Positions 50,308 to 59,460 are shown, counted from the first letter of the stretch. The stretch: DNA of 64,000 nucleotides from Bacteroidales bacterium UBA5349 (GCA_002410065.1 DHQB01000009.1:147059-211058), one strand, 5' to 3'. Notes: generated by a model from the letters alone, not told the origin. Program-made: numbers and translations.

Positions 50308-53022
50308 ATGACCTCTGAAAATCAGAATAATAAAAGTAATAAACAGTTTGCTTCGCCAGCCAGTGTTGTCGATCTGAATGAGATTATCAGCAATTGTGGG
50401 GTTAGCATATACATTGTTCAGGATAATAAGGTTGTTTTTCATAATCCACAGTTTCTGCAGCTACTTGGCTACAATATTGATGAGATAGCCAACATCAACT
50501 TCATCGACATAGTACATTCGAAGGATAAGAAACTTATCAACCTTCTTTTCAGCGATAATTTTAGGGAGATTAGGCAGAAGCGTTCCAGGTCGTATACGTT
50601 TCGCGCGTTGCACAAGAATGGCGATATGCGCTGGTTAAAATCCAATGTATCGCTAATTAAATGGAACGGCAAAGCAGCACTGCTCGACAATTGTTTCGAT
50701 ATATCTCAGCAAAAAGAGTTTGAGGAAAAGTTGGTAGAGGAAGAGCAAAATTTCCGGCTATTGGTGAATGGTTTTGAGGACATGGTCTTTATTATTAGCA
50801 AGCGAGGTATAATAGTGCAGGCCAACCAAAGCGTTTATAATCGATTGAACTATCATGAGCATCAAATAGTACTTAGAAACTTTGTTGGGCTATTCTCTGC
50901 GGATAAGCGCGATGAGCTTCGAAGCGGCATTTCTGATGTTTTTTTCGGAAAGCGCATAAAGTTAGGTACCGAGATAATTAACGCCGATGATAAAAAAATT
51001 CCTGTCGAAATTAGGCTGTTTAAGGGTAACTGGAGCCAGAAAGAGGTGATATTTGCTATTTGTCAGGATATTACTGCCCGTTTAGAAGCTGAGCAAACAA
51101 TTAGGCTCTCCGAGGAAAAATTCAGTAAAGCCTTTGAGAATAATGCCGTAATGATGACCATAAGCGCATTTTACGATGGGCGTTTTATGGATGTTAATGA
51201 AACCTTTCTGAAGGTTACCGGATTGAAAAAAGAACAAGTTATTGGCAAAAAATCACATGAACTCAATCTATTTTCTGACACAAACTACAGAACTGAACTT
51301 AAAGAGAGTATTCTAAGAGAGGGAAGTGCACGCGATCTTGAAACGGTATTTGTTACACCAAATGGAACGAGGCTTATTGTAAACTTCTCAATGGAACTGA
51401 TCGACATTCAGGAGGAGCTTTGTCTGTTAACCATTATGACCGATATAACCCAAAAAAAACAGGATGAGGAACGGATAATGCATAGTGAACAGCGGTTCCG
51501 TCAACTTGCCGACCTTCTCCCTGAGAAAGTTTTTGAGGCGAATGATAAAGGTTATATCACTTTTGCAAATCAATACCTGCAATTATTCTTTGGCTACAAC
51601 GACCAATCTATTCAGGATGGTCTTCATATTTCAAATCTTTTCGGTAGTGCAAGTAAAAAGATAATTACCAAGTACTTAAAGGAGAGCAAAACAATACTGG
51701 AACTTCCCTCCATTGAGTTAATTGCCAGAAAGGCCGACGGTACCTGCTTCCCCACACTTACTCATATCACATCTGTGGTTGAGAAGGGTAAGTTGAATAG
51801 GTATATGGGAGTTATGGTTGACATATCGGCCCGTAAACAGCAAGAGTTAGAGTTGATTAGGGCAAAGGATGAGGCCGAAGAAGCATCGAGAGCCAAGGAG
51901 CAGTTCCTATCTACTATGAGCCATGAGATACGTACGCCCATGAATGCCGTTATTGGCATGGCCAACATCATGCTTCAGGATAGCCCGATGGACTACCAAA
52001 TGGATCATTTACGAACCCTCAAACTCTCTGCCGAAGGGCTAATGGCACTGCTAAATGATATTCTTGACTTTAGCAAGATTGGAGCTGGTAAACTTAAGAT
52101 AGATAGATCTGCAATAAGCCTCAAGGAGTTAGCCCAAGGAGTGTGGAATGTGAATAAGCATATTGCAAGTAAAAGGGGCATTGAGCTATCCCTTAATTTT
52201 GATGAAGCAATTCCCGAAAGCGTTTTAGCCGATGGAGTAAGGTTAAACCAAGTTCTTACAAACCTTACATCAAATGCTATTAAATTTACCGAGAAAGGTA
52301 CCATTAAAATCACCCTAAAACTTGCTAAGGAAACCGCCAAGACGATTTCCGTGTTTTTTTCTGTTGCCGATACGGGTATTGGTATTCCCCTTGAGAAACA
52401 AAAGCAAATTTTTAACGAGTTTACGCAGGCAAATTATCAAACTACCCGGAAATATGGTGGTACGGGATTAGGGTTAGCCATTTCGCAAAAGCTAATTACA
52501 TTGCAAAAGGGGCGAATTGAGTTGAGGAGCGTGCCGGGCAAAGGTTCAGAGTTCTATTTTACGCTTACGTTTACAAAATCCAATGCTAAGCTTGGTGCTC
52601 CCAAAACTGACGAAACCAAAACATCAACAATTGGGCTAAAGAATGGTGAACCCTATAGGATACTTGTTGTTGAAGATAATGAGATCAACTCCTTTATCGT
52701 TATCAAGTTTTTAAAGGGCTGGGGAATTGACACTACCCTGGCCGAGAATGGTCAGGTTGCCCTTGATATTTTGCAGAATGATAGTTTTGATTTAATTCTA
52801 ATGGACCTTGAGATGCCTGTAATGAGCGGATACGATGCAACTGTAGCCATTCGTAACTTAAAGGATAGCACCAAGAACTCAATTCCAATTATTGCCCTTA
52901 CCGCATCGGCTATGCTCGATGTTCAGCATAAGATATTTAGCCTTGGAATGAATGGTTTTATTCTCAAACCGTTTAACCCTATGGATTTGAAAACAAAAAT
53001 TACTGAACTGCTCAACGATTAA
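50308..53022 (+). CDS. Hybrid sensor histidine kinase with four PAS domains and receiver domain
   Basis: The 904-residue protein has no membrane segment and is probably cytoplasmic. Four PAS-type domains lie at about 22-140, 148-265, 270-390 and 398-515. After them come HisKA with the phospho-acceptor His539 (STMSHEIRTPMNAVIGM), an HATPase domain (NQVLTNLTSNAIKFTEKG, ADTGIGIP, KYGGTGLGLAIS) and a receiver domain with Asp833 (LILMDLEMPVMSGYDA). There is no DNA-binding output domain, so a separate phosphotransfer protein or response regulator should exist. It heads a rightward run of five genes with gaps of 19-54 bases. The PAS ligands are unknown. Confidence 0.93.
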   Translation: MTSENQNNKSNKQFASPASVVDLNEIISNCGVSIYIVQDNKVVFHNPQFLQLLGYNIDEIANINFIDIVHSKDKKLINLLFSDNFREIRQKRSRSYTFRALHKNGDMRWLKSNVSLIKWNGKAALLDNCFDISQQKEFEEKLVEEEQNFRLLVNGFEDMVFIISKRGIIVQANQSVYNRLNYHEHQIVLRNFVGLFSADKRDELRSGISDVFFGKRIKLGTEIINADDKKIPVEIRLFKGNWSQKEVIFAICQDITARLEAEQTIRLSEEKFSKAFENNAVMMTISAFYDGRFMDVNETFLKVTGLKKEQVIGKKSHELNLFSDTNYRTELKESILREGSARDLETVFVTPNGTRLIVNFSMELIDIQEELCLLTIMTDITQKKQDEERIMHSEQRFRQLADLLPEKVFEANDKGYITFANQYLQLFFGYNDQSIQDGLHISNLFGSASKKIITKYLKESKTILELPSIELIARKADGTCFPTLTHITSVVEKGKLNRYMGVMVDISARKQQELELIRAKDEAEEASRAKEQFLSTMSHEIRTPMNAVIGMANIMLQDSPMDYQMDHLRTLKLSAEGLMALLNDILDFSKIGAGKLKIDRSAISLKELAQGVWNVNKHIASKRGIELSLNFDEAIPESVLADGVRLNQVLTNLTSNAIKFTEKGTIKITLKLAKETAKTISVFFSVADTGIGIPLEKQKQIFNEFTQANYQTTRKYGGTGLGLAISQKLITLQKGRIELRSVPGKGSEFYFTLTFTKSNAKLGAPKTDETKTSTIGLKNGEPYRILVVEDNEINSFIVIKFLKGWGIDTTLAENGQVALDILQNDSFDLILMDLEMPVMSGYDATVAIRNLKDSTKNSIPIIALTASAMLDVQHKIFSLGMNGFILKPFNPMDLKTKITELLND

Positions 53023-53076
53023 TGAACTATTTTTTACCCTAATCCGTTACTATATAAAATCACAATTTTTAAGGAT

Positions 53077-53553
53077 ATGATTAAAGCAATTGTTTTTACT
53101 ATACTAGTTAGCCTAAACATATTTAGTGCAAAAGGGAATGATACAATTCCTGAAATGAACAGAACCATTGTTGAGTACGTAAATAGCGTTATGGGTACAC
53201 AGGTTGACAGGGGAGAGTGTTGGGATTTGGCCTATCAGGCACTAAACAAGGTGGGCGCAACATGGGATGGTGAGTACAAATACGGCAAGGTTGTTGATTA
53301 TTTAAAAGAGACCGTTTACCCTGGGGATATTGTTCATTTTAAGAATGTTGTAATAAAGCAAACCGAGGGACTTACAACAACAACTCAAACCATGGGGCAG
53401 CATACGGCCATAATATTAAAGGTTTATGCTGTTGGAGTGTACGAATTGGCACACCAAAACACTGGTTTTTCTGGCCGAAAGGTAGGAACTAGTCCAATTG
53501 ATCTTAATGGGAGGGTAAAGGGTAAGGTAACCATATATCGACCAACAAAATAG
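53077..53553 (+). CDS. Secreted papain-fold (CHAP/NlpC-like) protein resembling the fungal BBC1/AIM3 C-terminal domain
   Basis: The 158-residue product has an N-terminal hydrophobic signal (IKAIVFTILVSLNIFSAKG). The mature chain carries RGECWDLAYQALNKVGATW with Cys48 and VYPGDIVHFKNVV. A histidine, His109, follows in GQHTAIIL, and a second histidine with Asn sits in ELAHQNTGF (His126, Asn128). A Cys at the start of a helix followed by His on a strand is the layout of NlpC/P60 and CHAP cysteine peptidases. From memory, GECWDLA and PGDI/HTAI resemble the domain at the end of fungal actin-patch proteins BBC1 and AIM3. Whether it cuts peptidoglycan, a peptide, or nothing is open. It lies 54 bases after the kinase and 19 before the TlpA-like gene. 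Confidence 0.65.
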   Translation: MIKAIVFTILVSLNIFSAKGNDTIPEMNRTIVEYVNSVMGTQVDRGECWDLAYQALNKVGATWDGEYKYGKVVDYLKETVYPGDIVHFKNVVIKQTEGLTTTTQTMGQHTAIILKVYAVGVYELAHQNTGFSGRKVGTSPIDLNGRVKGKVTIYRPTK

Positions 53554-53572
53554 CTCGAAAACTTGATTTATT

Positions 53573-54940
53573 ATGTACACAAAAAAAATAGCTCTCTTAT
53601 TTTTTCTATTCTCTTCATTTAGCATACTAGCCCAACCCGTTGAGATTTCCGTTAAGGTACTTCAGGCTTTTTCTGATCAGGCAAAACTTTATAGATATAC
53701 AGGAACAACTGCTCAACTTGTCGATTCAGCATGGCAAGGATCGCCTGGGACTTATTCCTTTTTTCTCGATTCAGCCTACGTTAAGGGCTTATATAAGATT
53801 AATGTGGGCAAAAACATATCGTTTGATATTGTTGTAAACAATGAACCTGTAATTGATGTATGCACAGTGGTTTACGCTCCCGACGATAGCCTTAAAAGTG
53901 AAAATTCCCTCGAGAATAGGGTTTACTGGCAATTTGAAAAGCATAAGAAAAGGCATAAGCAACATCTGTGGCTACTCAATTCTTTAATTGATTTTTACCC
54001 CGATTCTGCAAGTTTTAAAACCAGTATTCTAAAGGATATTGAGATGCAGGAACTATCTCAGAATAACTTTGCTAATAAATTGGCAAGTCAATACCCAAAT
54101 TTGCTTGCCAGCAAGTTTATAAGGCTTGAGCAAAAACCTTTGCATACTAATTTGCTATACCCTAATAATATGGCTAGGCAAAGCCCTGCTAGTAAATGGT
54201 GGGGTAGCATCGACCTAGCAGATGCTGCAATTGTAAATGCACCAGCATTTAGCTCACGCTTATGGTCGTATATCGAATTGTTTTTTAACGATGATTTTGA
54301 CAAGGAGGAGCAGGATAGCGCATTTATTAGCGGAATAGAGCAGTTAATGAAACTTGACATGAAGCAGGGGCTAAAAAAAGAACTGCGGGGTATGCTTTTA
54401 GATGGTTTTGTCGACTCTAGCTACCCATCAGTAACTGAATTCTTAGAGACTAATTCATTTGGTACCCTGCCTCCAATACGACAGAAATCTGCGGCAGATT
54501 TAATTCCCCAAGGCCCTAGGGTAAAGGTTGGTGATAAAGCCTACAATTTCGAGGTTTCCTTAAAGGATGGCTCTAAGGTTTATCTCTCAGATATTAACGC
54601 CAACTATATTCTCGTTATTTTCTGGTCTTCGTGGTGTCCGAATTGTATTGAGGCTTTACCACGGGTTAAGGAACTATATACTCAGTATCATCCAAAGGGA
54701 TTTGAGGTGATTGCAGTATCACTTGACGATGAAGATGACCTCTGGAATAGTTACATTAAGAGTTTTGGCCTTAACTGGATTAACATGAGAGAACCAATTA
54801 CAATAGGAAGCGAGTTATTGTATATGTATAAAGTAGAGGAGACCCCTATGATGTTTCTACTTTCAAAAGATCTAACCATTATATCACGCCCAGCTACTCG
54901 CAGACAGCTAAGGGCAAGATTAAGAAAGATTTTCAATTAA
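53573..54940 (+). CDS. TlpA/ResA-like thioredoxin-family protein with N-terminal helical domain
   Basis: The 455-residue protein has a signal peptide (LLFFLFSSFSILAQ) and an N-terminal beta domain. A helical middle (about 115-300) follows and a thioredoxin fold from about residue 320. The active site is WCPNC (Cys355, Cys358) and the cis-proline loop reads EETPMMF. The layout matches the many Bacteroidota TlpA-like proteins that act in the periplasm as thiol reductants or in unknown secreted systems. The partner is unknown, but the upstream papain-fold protein has a single catalytic-type cysteine that could be kept reduced by it; that is a guess from position only. Confidence 0.85.
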   Translation: MYTKKIALLFFLFSSFSILAQPVEISVKVLQAFSDQAKLYRYTGTTAQLVDSAWQGSPGTYSFFLDSAYVKGLYKINVGKNISFDIVVNNEPVIDVCTVVYAPDDSLKSENSLENRVYWQFEKHKKRHKQHLWLLNSLIDFYPDSASFKTSILKDIEMQELSQNNFANKLASQYPNLLASKFIRLEQKPLHTNLLYPNNMARQSPASKWWGSIDLADAAIVNAPAFSSRLWSYIELFFNDDFDKEEQDSAFISGIEQLMKLDMKQGLKKELRGMLLDGFVDSSYPSVTEFLETNSFGTLPPIRQKSAADLIPQGPRVKVGDKAYNFEVSLKDGSKVYLSDINANYILVIFWSSWCPNCIEALPRVKELYTQYHPKGFEVIAVSLDDEDDLWNSYIKSFGLNWINMREPITIGSELLYMYKVEETPMMFLLSKDLTIISRPATRRQLRARLRKIFN

Positions 54941-54976
54941 TTTAGAGTTAAACAAAATATTCTAATAATCATTTAT

Positions 54977-55981
54977 ATGAATCTATATATTAGTAACATA
55001 AAGTTAAAATTATTGCTTTTATTTTTGTCCAGTTCTTTTGTTTTTATATCTTGTATTCCCTACAAAACTATAGATATTCAAACGCTAAGACCGGCTGAAC
55101 TGAGTCTTCCTAAAAACTTTTCTCAACCCGTTATTGTTGCTGGGCTTTACAGAGGCATTCAGGGCCTTGAGGAGAGCATGGCACAAGCTGCAATTGATAG
55201 CACTGCAGCCTTGGAGGCAGTGCTGACTCTATCAGAAACCCTTTACCATTCGCCCTTATTTGCTGATATAGAAATACCTATTGTTGTAAACTACAGGGAG
55301 GATACTTCAAAAACCATAATTGCATACGATTGGTCCATTATCGATTCCATAGCCAACCAAAACAATGCTGATATAGTTATATCACTTGAGTACATGAAAT
55401 TGACCCCTGAAATTGATTCTTACTCATACTGGGATGGATCGCTAAACGCATACTATGGCTATTTAACCTATAATGTTTACACATATTGGCGAGTTTACGA
55501 TACTTATACCAGAAAAATAAGCGCTGCTCACCTTTTCCGAGATACTCTTTCGTGGGAAAAATATGATTATATATCCGTAAAGGTGGGCTATCAGCTACCT
55601 GGCTTTTTCTCAGCTGCATCCTACTGCGGATACGCTGCTGGTATTGATTATGCTCGCATGATTGCACCCTCGTGGATGGACGAAAATCGTGTATACTTTG
55701 CCAAAGGATCGAAGGAAATGAGAAAAGCTGCCGAGTTTGTTGAAGAGAATGAGTGGCTCGATGCAGCTAGTCAATGGCAAGAGGTGCTCAAAATTTACAG
55801 TTCTAAACCAGAACTATGCGCCAAAGCAGCATTTAACCTCGCACTTGCAAACGAGATTATGGGTAATTTTGATCTGGCTACGGAGTGGCTCAATAAATCG
55901 GAGGAGTACTATAGAATCCCTGAAATTAAATGGTATAGGAAAATCCTGGATTTTAGAATTAGGGTTATGGATAAGCTATAG
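54977..55981 (+). CDS. DUF6340-type lipoprotein
   Basis: The 334-residue product has a lipobox FISC (Cys26). IPYKTIDIQTLRPAELSLP follows directly and is the hallmark of DUF6340 lipoproteins in Bacteroidota. The body contains IVISLEYMKLTPEIDSY and a tyrosine-rich middle (YYGYLTYNVYTYWRVYDTYT). The C-terminus is TPR-like (AAFNLALANEIMGNFDLATE). It is probably at the outer membrane; the function is unknown. It starts 36 bases after the TlpA-like gene and precedes the M48 protease by 28. Confidence 0.8.
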   Translation: MNLYISNIKLKLLLLFLSSSFVFISCIPYKTIDIQTLRPAELSLPKNFSQPVIVAGLYRGIQGLEESMAQAAIDSTAALEAVLTLSETLYHSPLFADIEIPIVVNYREDTSKTIIAYDWSIIDSIANQNNADIVISLEYMKLTPEIDSYSYWDGSLNAYYGYLTYNVYTYWRVYDTYTRKISAAHLFRDTLSWEKYDYISVKVGYQLPGFFSAASYCGYAAGIDYARMIAPSWMDENRVYFAKGSKEMRKAAEFVEENEWLDAASQWQEVLKIYSSKPELCAKAAFNLALANEIMGNFDLATEWLNKSEEYYRIPEIKWYRKILDFRIRVMDKL

Positions 55982-56009
55982 TTCTAATTGCCAAAACAAC
56001 CTCACAAGA

Positions 56010-57269
56010 ATGAATAGTATACTTATTATAATATTGATATTCATATCAATAAATTATTTATTTGAACTTTTACTTGATGTTCTAAACCTAGGACATATGA
56101 GTAAGGCCATTCCCAATATACTTGGAGATGTTTACGATACCGCTACCTACACAAAGCAACAACAGTATAAAACCGAGACAACTAAATTCTCCTTTATCCT
56201 AGGAGCATTGTCGTTTGTGGTTATATTCTTAGTGCTTTACTTTGGTTTACTTGGTAAACTTCATGCATACATAACTCAATTTGAACTAAGTAGTGTGTTT
56301 ACAACCTTAACGTTTTTCGGAGTGTTATTTATTGTAAGTCAAATACTATCAATGCCATTCTCCATTTGGTCAACATTTGTAATCGAAGAAAAATATGGTT
56401 TTAACCGGGTAACGCCCCGTCTTTTTGTGTTCGACTTTTTAAAATCGATCCTCTTAGCAGTTACTCTTGGTGGCGGATTAATTGCACTGATAACATTGGT
56501 TTTTCAGGCTTCGGGACAATGGTTTTGGCTAATAGCCCTAACTATTATGCTATTGTTTTCACTTCTGGCAAGTGCCCTGTATTCAAGGGTAATAGTCCCT
56601 CTTTTTAACAAGCAAACCCCTTTAACAAGCGGTGAGTTGTATGACGACATTAAGGAATTGGCTCAAAAGGTTGGCTTCCCAGTTAATAAGATTTTTGTTA
56701 TTGATGGCTCAAAACGCAGTTCAAAAGCGAATGCCTACTTCACTGGATTTGGCCGCAATAGGCGTGTGGTTCTTTACGATACCCTTATTAACTCAATGCA
56801 AAACAGCGAGATACTAGCTGTTCTTGCCCATGAGGTTGGGCACTACAAAAAGAAACATATGTGGCTAAATTTCGCATTGGGTGGGGTGCAAATGGCAATA
56901 ATCCTTTACATATTCAATCTATTTGCTCAAAGTACAGATTTACCCATTGCATTGGGCTATAGCAATGCCACTGAGCCCATATTCCATTTAAGTTTAATTG
57001 CCTTTGGTCTTCTGTTCTCGCCAATTGAGCATATTATTGGTATTGCAACAAACCTGATGAGCCGGAGAATGGAGTATCAAGCCGATGAGTTTGCTTCAAA
57101 CCTAAATTATGGGAACGAATTGATTTCTGCACTAAAAAAACTATCCAAAGAAAGTTTATCAAATCTTACACCTCATCCTGCGTATGTTTTTGTAAACTAT
57201 TCGCATCCAACTCTTTTTCAAAGAGCTAAAAAAATATTGGGTACTGTAGAGCAACAAACCAAAAAATAG
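56010..57269 (+). CDS. M48-family CAAX-protease-like metallopeptidase (Ste24/HtpX type)
   Basis: From the ATG at 56010 the product has 419 residues. The open frame extends upstream into the DUF6340 gene, but those residues have no family match. Several membrane helices occur. The CAAX-protease N-terminal region (LNLGHMSKAIPNILGDVYD) leads to the zinc site HEVGH at 274-278, with Glu355 in EYQADEFA as third ligand. ASALYSRVIVPLFNKQTPL and RSSKANAYFTGFGRNRRVVLYDTLI match bacterial Ste24 homologues. Bacteria lack CAAX prenylation, so a quality-control role in the inner membrane is more likely. It ends the five-gene run, followed by a tRNA. Confidence 0.9.
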   Translation: MNSILIIILIFISINYLFELLLDVLNLGHMSKAIPNILGDVYDTATYTKQQQYKTETTKFSFILGALSFVVIFLVLYFGLLGKLHAYITQFELSSVFTTLTFFGVLFIVSQILSMPFSIWSTFVIEEKYGFNRVTPRLFVFDFLKSILLAVTLGGGLIALITLVFQASGQWFWLIALTIMLLFSLLASALYSRVIVPLFNKQTPLTSGELYDDIKELAQKVGFPVNKIFVIDGSKRSSKANAYFTGFGRNRRVVLYDTLINSMQNSEILAVLAHEVGHYKKKHMWLNFALGGVQMAIILYIFNLFAQSTDLPIALGYSNATEPIFHLSLIAFGLLFSPIEHIIGIATNLMSRRMEYQADEFASNLNYGNELISALKKLSKESLSNLTPHPAYVFVNYSHPTLFQRAKKILGTVEQQTKK

Positions 57270-57271
57270 AA

Positions 57272-57279
57272 TAATTTTG
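57272..57279 (+). promoter_or_regulatory. Possible -7 element of tRNA-Thr
   Basis: TAATTTTG is an exact TAnnTTTG match ending 10 bases before the tRNA. The -33 position falls within the end of the M48 gene and is not a clear TTTG. Confidence 0.35.
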
Positions 57280-57289
57280 CCCTCCAATT

Positions 57290-57362
57290 GCCTCTTTAGC
57301 TCAGCTGGTAGAGCAGCTCATTCGTAATGAGCAGGTCGTGGGTTCGAGTCCCATGAGAGGCT
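57290..57362 (+). tRNA. tRNA-Thr (anticodon CGU)
   Basis: The 73-base gene folds as a cloverleaf. The acceptor arm is GCCTCTT (57290-57296) with GAGAGGC (57355-57361), including one wobble. The anticodon stem GCTCA/TGAGC encloses TTCGTAA with anticodon CGT, read as CGU for ACG threonine codons. The T-loop is TTCGAGT. The 3' CCA is not encoded: TCAATT follows. Confidence 0.93.
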
Positions 57363-57434
57363 CAATTAATAGTAAAAGCAGTAAACTTCCAAAGGCAAAT
57401 TATTTAACTTTTGCCATAAAATCGATACCAACAA

Positions 57435-58685
57435 ATGAATGCAGCCATTTTAACCATAGGTGAGGAGATACTCATTGGCCAAATAGTTGATACTAACTCA
57501 GCATGGATGGCCACTGAATTAAATAACATAGGGGTTAGCGTAAGAAGAATAGTATCAATAAGCGATTCACTTGAGGAAATTAAAAGTACTGTAAATGAAC
57601 TATTTAACGAATACGAAATAGTTCTTGTAACGGGTGGCCTAGGCCCAACAAACGATGATATCACAAAACATGCTCTATGCGAGTTGTTCAATGCAGAGTT
57701 AATTGTTCATAAACCCACGCTTGACCATGTTGCAGGTATTTTTGCCCAAAGAGGACTTCCACTAACTGAGCTTAATGCAAAACAGGCTGAAGAGCCCAAT
57801 AATTGCGAAGTACTATTTAATCCCAAAGGCACAGCACCTGCGATGCTCTTTAGGAATGGGGAGAAAATATTGGTTTCAATGCCCGGTGTTCCTTTTGAAA
57901 TGAAGGCCATTATGGAACTCCATGTAATTCCCGAGATTAAAAGTAAAAATAGTACAAGGGTGGTTTACCATAAAAACATACAAACATTTGGATTACCCGA
58001 ATCTTTTTTGGCCGAAAGGATTTCAACGTGGGAACAGAATCTACCAGAGAATACTAGTTTAGCCTATCTACCTAGTCCAAATGCAATAAGGTTAAGACTC
58101 TCAACCACAGGTACCAATATTAGTTTAATTAAAAATAACGTTCAACTCCAAATAGAAAAACTAAAGAGCATCATTCCAGATAATATTTTTGGTTATGATG
58201 ACGATACAATGGCGATAGCGGTTGCCCGTTTGCTTATAGAAAAAAGCGCAAAAGTTGCTGTAGCCGAAAGTTGCACAGGGGGAACAATTGCCCAGCTGCT
58301 AACCGAGAACTCTGGATCCTCAAAGTACTTTTTGGGCGGAGTAGTTGCCTATTCAAATTCGATTAAGGTTGAACAGCTTAAGGTTAGCAATGCCGATATT
58401 GAGAAATACGGCGCAGTTAGCCAACAGACTGTAGAGGCAATGGCCAAAAATGTGAGAAGTATTTTCAAATCGGATTACGCAATAGCAACTTCTGGCATAG
58501 CAGGACCTACTGGTGCTACTCAGGGAAAACCTGTTGGAACAGTTTGGATAGCCATCTCAACACCGCAAGCCACTGTAAGTGAAATGCATACATTTGGAGG
58601 AGATAGGTACAGAAATATACTCAGGAGTTCAGTTACAGCGCTAAACATGTTAAGGCGAATTCTTTTGGAAGAAAAAAAGGGATAA
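57435..58685 (+). CDS. cinA: CinA-family protein (competence/damage-inducible; NMN deamidase type)
   Basis: The 416-residue protein joins two domains. The N-terminal molybdopterin-binding-like domain has AILTIGEEILIGQIVDTNS, LVTGGLGPTNDDIT and NPKGTAPAM. The C-terminal CinA domain has AVAESCTGGTIAQLLT and the conserved IATSGIAGPTGAT. The C-terminal domain can hydrolyse nicotinamide mononucleotide to the nicotinate form, and the N-terminal domain has been linked to ADP-ribose pyrophosphatase activity. It lies between tRNA-Thr and rpmB, a neighbourhood seen in other Bacteroidota. Confidence 0.95.
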   Translation: MNAAILTIGEEILIGQIVDTNSAWMATELNNIGVSVRRIVSISDSLEEIKSTVNELFNEYEIVLVTGGLGPTNDDITKHALCELFNAELIVHKPTLDHVAGIFAQRGLPLTELNAKQAEEPNNCEVLFNPKGTAPAMLFRNGEKILVSMPGVPFEMKAIMELHVIPEIKSKNSTRVVYHKNIQTFGLPESFLAERISTWEQNLPENTSLAYLPSPNAIRLRLSTTGTNISLIKNNVQLQIEKLKSIIPDNIFGYDDDTMAIAVARLLIEKSAKVAVAESCTGGTIAQLLTENSGSSKYFLGGVVAYSNSIKVEQLKVSNADIEKYGAVSQQTVEAMAKNVRSIFKSDYAIATSGIAGPTGATQGKPVGTVWIAISTPQATVSEMHTFGGDRYRNILRSSVTALNMLRRILLEEKKG

Positions 58686-58787
58686 AAAAGTAAATATTTA
58701 TTTGATTATTTTGGATAATTGAATAAAAATAACGTCCTTTGCGCACTGTTTTGAAAATCATACAAACAAGATAATACCCAAGGAACA

Positions 58788-59030
58788 ATGTCACGAATTT
58801 GTCAGATTACTGGAAAAAAAGTAATGGTTGGGAACAATGTTTCTCACTCCAACATTAAGACTAAGAGAAGGTTTTACCCTAATCTTTTGAATAAAAAGTT
58901 TTTTCTCGAAGAGGAGAATCGCTGGGTAACCCTTAAGGTTTCAGCTGCGGGTGTCCGCACTATCAACAAGAAAGGGTTGAAAAGCGCTTTGAAACAAGCT
59001 GAGGAAAAGGGTTTAATCAAAATATATTAA
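58788..59030 (+). CDS. rpmB: 50S ribosomal protein L28
   Basis: The 80-residue protein starts SRICQITGKKVMVGNNVSHS and has the SNIKTKRRFYPNLL region, both diagnostic of L28. It is a structural component of the large ribosomal subunit. It is the first gene of the small group rpmB-rpmG-DUF4295, with a gap of 11 bases to rpmG. A weak promoter-like pattern (TTTG near 58710, CCTTTG ending 58741) precedes it but does not match the -7 consensus well. Confidence 0.97.
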   Translation: MSRICQITGKKVMVGNNVSHSNIKTKRRFYPNLLNKKFFLEEENRWVTLKVSAAGVRTINKKGLKSALKQAEEKGLIKIY

Positions 59031-59041
59031 AGTATTAAACA

Positions 59042-59224
59042 ATGGCAAAAAAAGGTAATAGGGTACAGGTGATAATGGAGTGCACCGAACACAAAGAGTC
59101 GGGTCTACCTGGAACCTCAAGGTATATTACTACCAAGAACAAAAAGAATACTCCTGATAGGCTTGAGCGTAAAAAGTTTAACCCAATTTTACGCAAGGTA
59201 ACCGTTCATCGTGAAATTAAATAA
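59042..59224 (+). CDS. rpmG: 50S ribosomal protein L33
   Basis: The 60-residue protein has the L33 pattern: AKKGNRVQVIMECTEHKESG, then SRYITTKNKKNTPDRLERKK and a C-terminal NPILRKVTVHREIK. It has a single cysteine and lacks the CxxC pairs of zinc-binding L33, so it is the zinc-independent type. It is a large-subunit protein close to the E site. It is cotranscribed with rpmB and the DUF4295 gene. Confidence 0.97.
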   Translation: MAKKGNRVQVIMECTEHKESGLPGTSRYITTKNKKNTPDRLERKKFNPILRKVTVHREIK

Positions 59225-59236
59225 AAATAATTAGCT

Positions 59237-59395
59237 ATGGCAAAGAAAGTAGTTGCATCTTTACAAAAAGGTGAGGGAAGAGTAAACACCAAATGCATTA
59301 AAATGGTAAAATCTCCCAAAACAGGAGCCTATGCTTTCCGCGAGGAGATGATACCTAACGTTTTAATCAAAGATTTTTTCGACGGGAAACTTTAA
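59237..59395 (+). CDS. DUF4295 small basic protein
   Basis: This 52-residue gene is easily missed because of its size. It starts at the ATG 12 bases after rpmG and ends at the TAA at 59393-59395. The product begins MAKKVVASLQKGEGRVNTK and contains VKSPKTGAYAFREEMIP. DUF4295 is restricted to Bacteroidota and almost always follows rpmG, so a ribosome-associated role is likely but not proven. A strong terminator follows 27 bases later. Confidence 0.93.
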   Translation: MAKKVVASLQKGEGRVNTKCIKMVKSPKTGAYAFREEMIPNVLIKDFFDGKL

Positions 59396-59421
59396 TTTCC
59401 ATTGAGATTTGTTTATGCATT

Positions 59422-59450
59422 AAGCTTCCTATGCTATGTAGGAGGCTTTT
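59422..59450 (+). terminator. Terminator after the rpmB-rpmG-DUF4295 genes
   Basis: AAGCTTCCTA (59422-59431) pairs with TAGGAGGCTT (59439-59448) over a 7-base loop with one wobble pair. A T-rich tail follows. An ATG at 59431 for ftsY would lie inside this hairpin. Confidence 0.75.
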
Positions 59451-59452
59451 CG

Positions 59453-59460
59453 TATTTTTG
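59453..59460 (+). promoter_or_regulatory. Possible -7 element of ftsY
   Basis: TATTTTTG is an exact TAnnTTTG match, just after the terminator and 24 bases before the ATG at 59485. No clear -33 element is seen. Confidence 0.3.

Noticed and set aside
55737..56009. N-terminal extension of the M48 protease frame back to 55737.
   Set aside because: It overlaps the DUF6340 gene in another frame, shows no family similarity, and the membrane-helix start at the ATG at 56010 fits M48 proteins.
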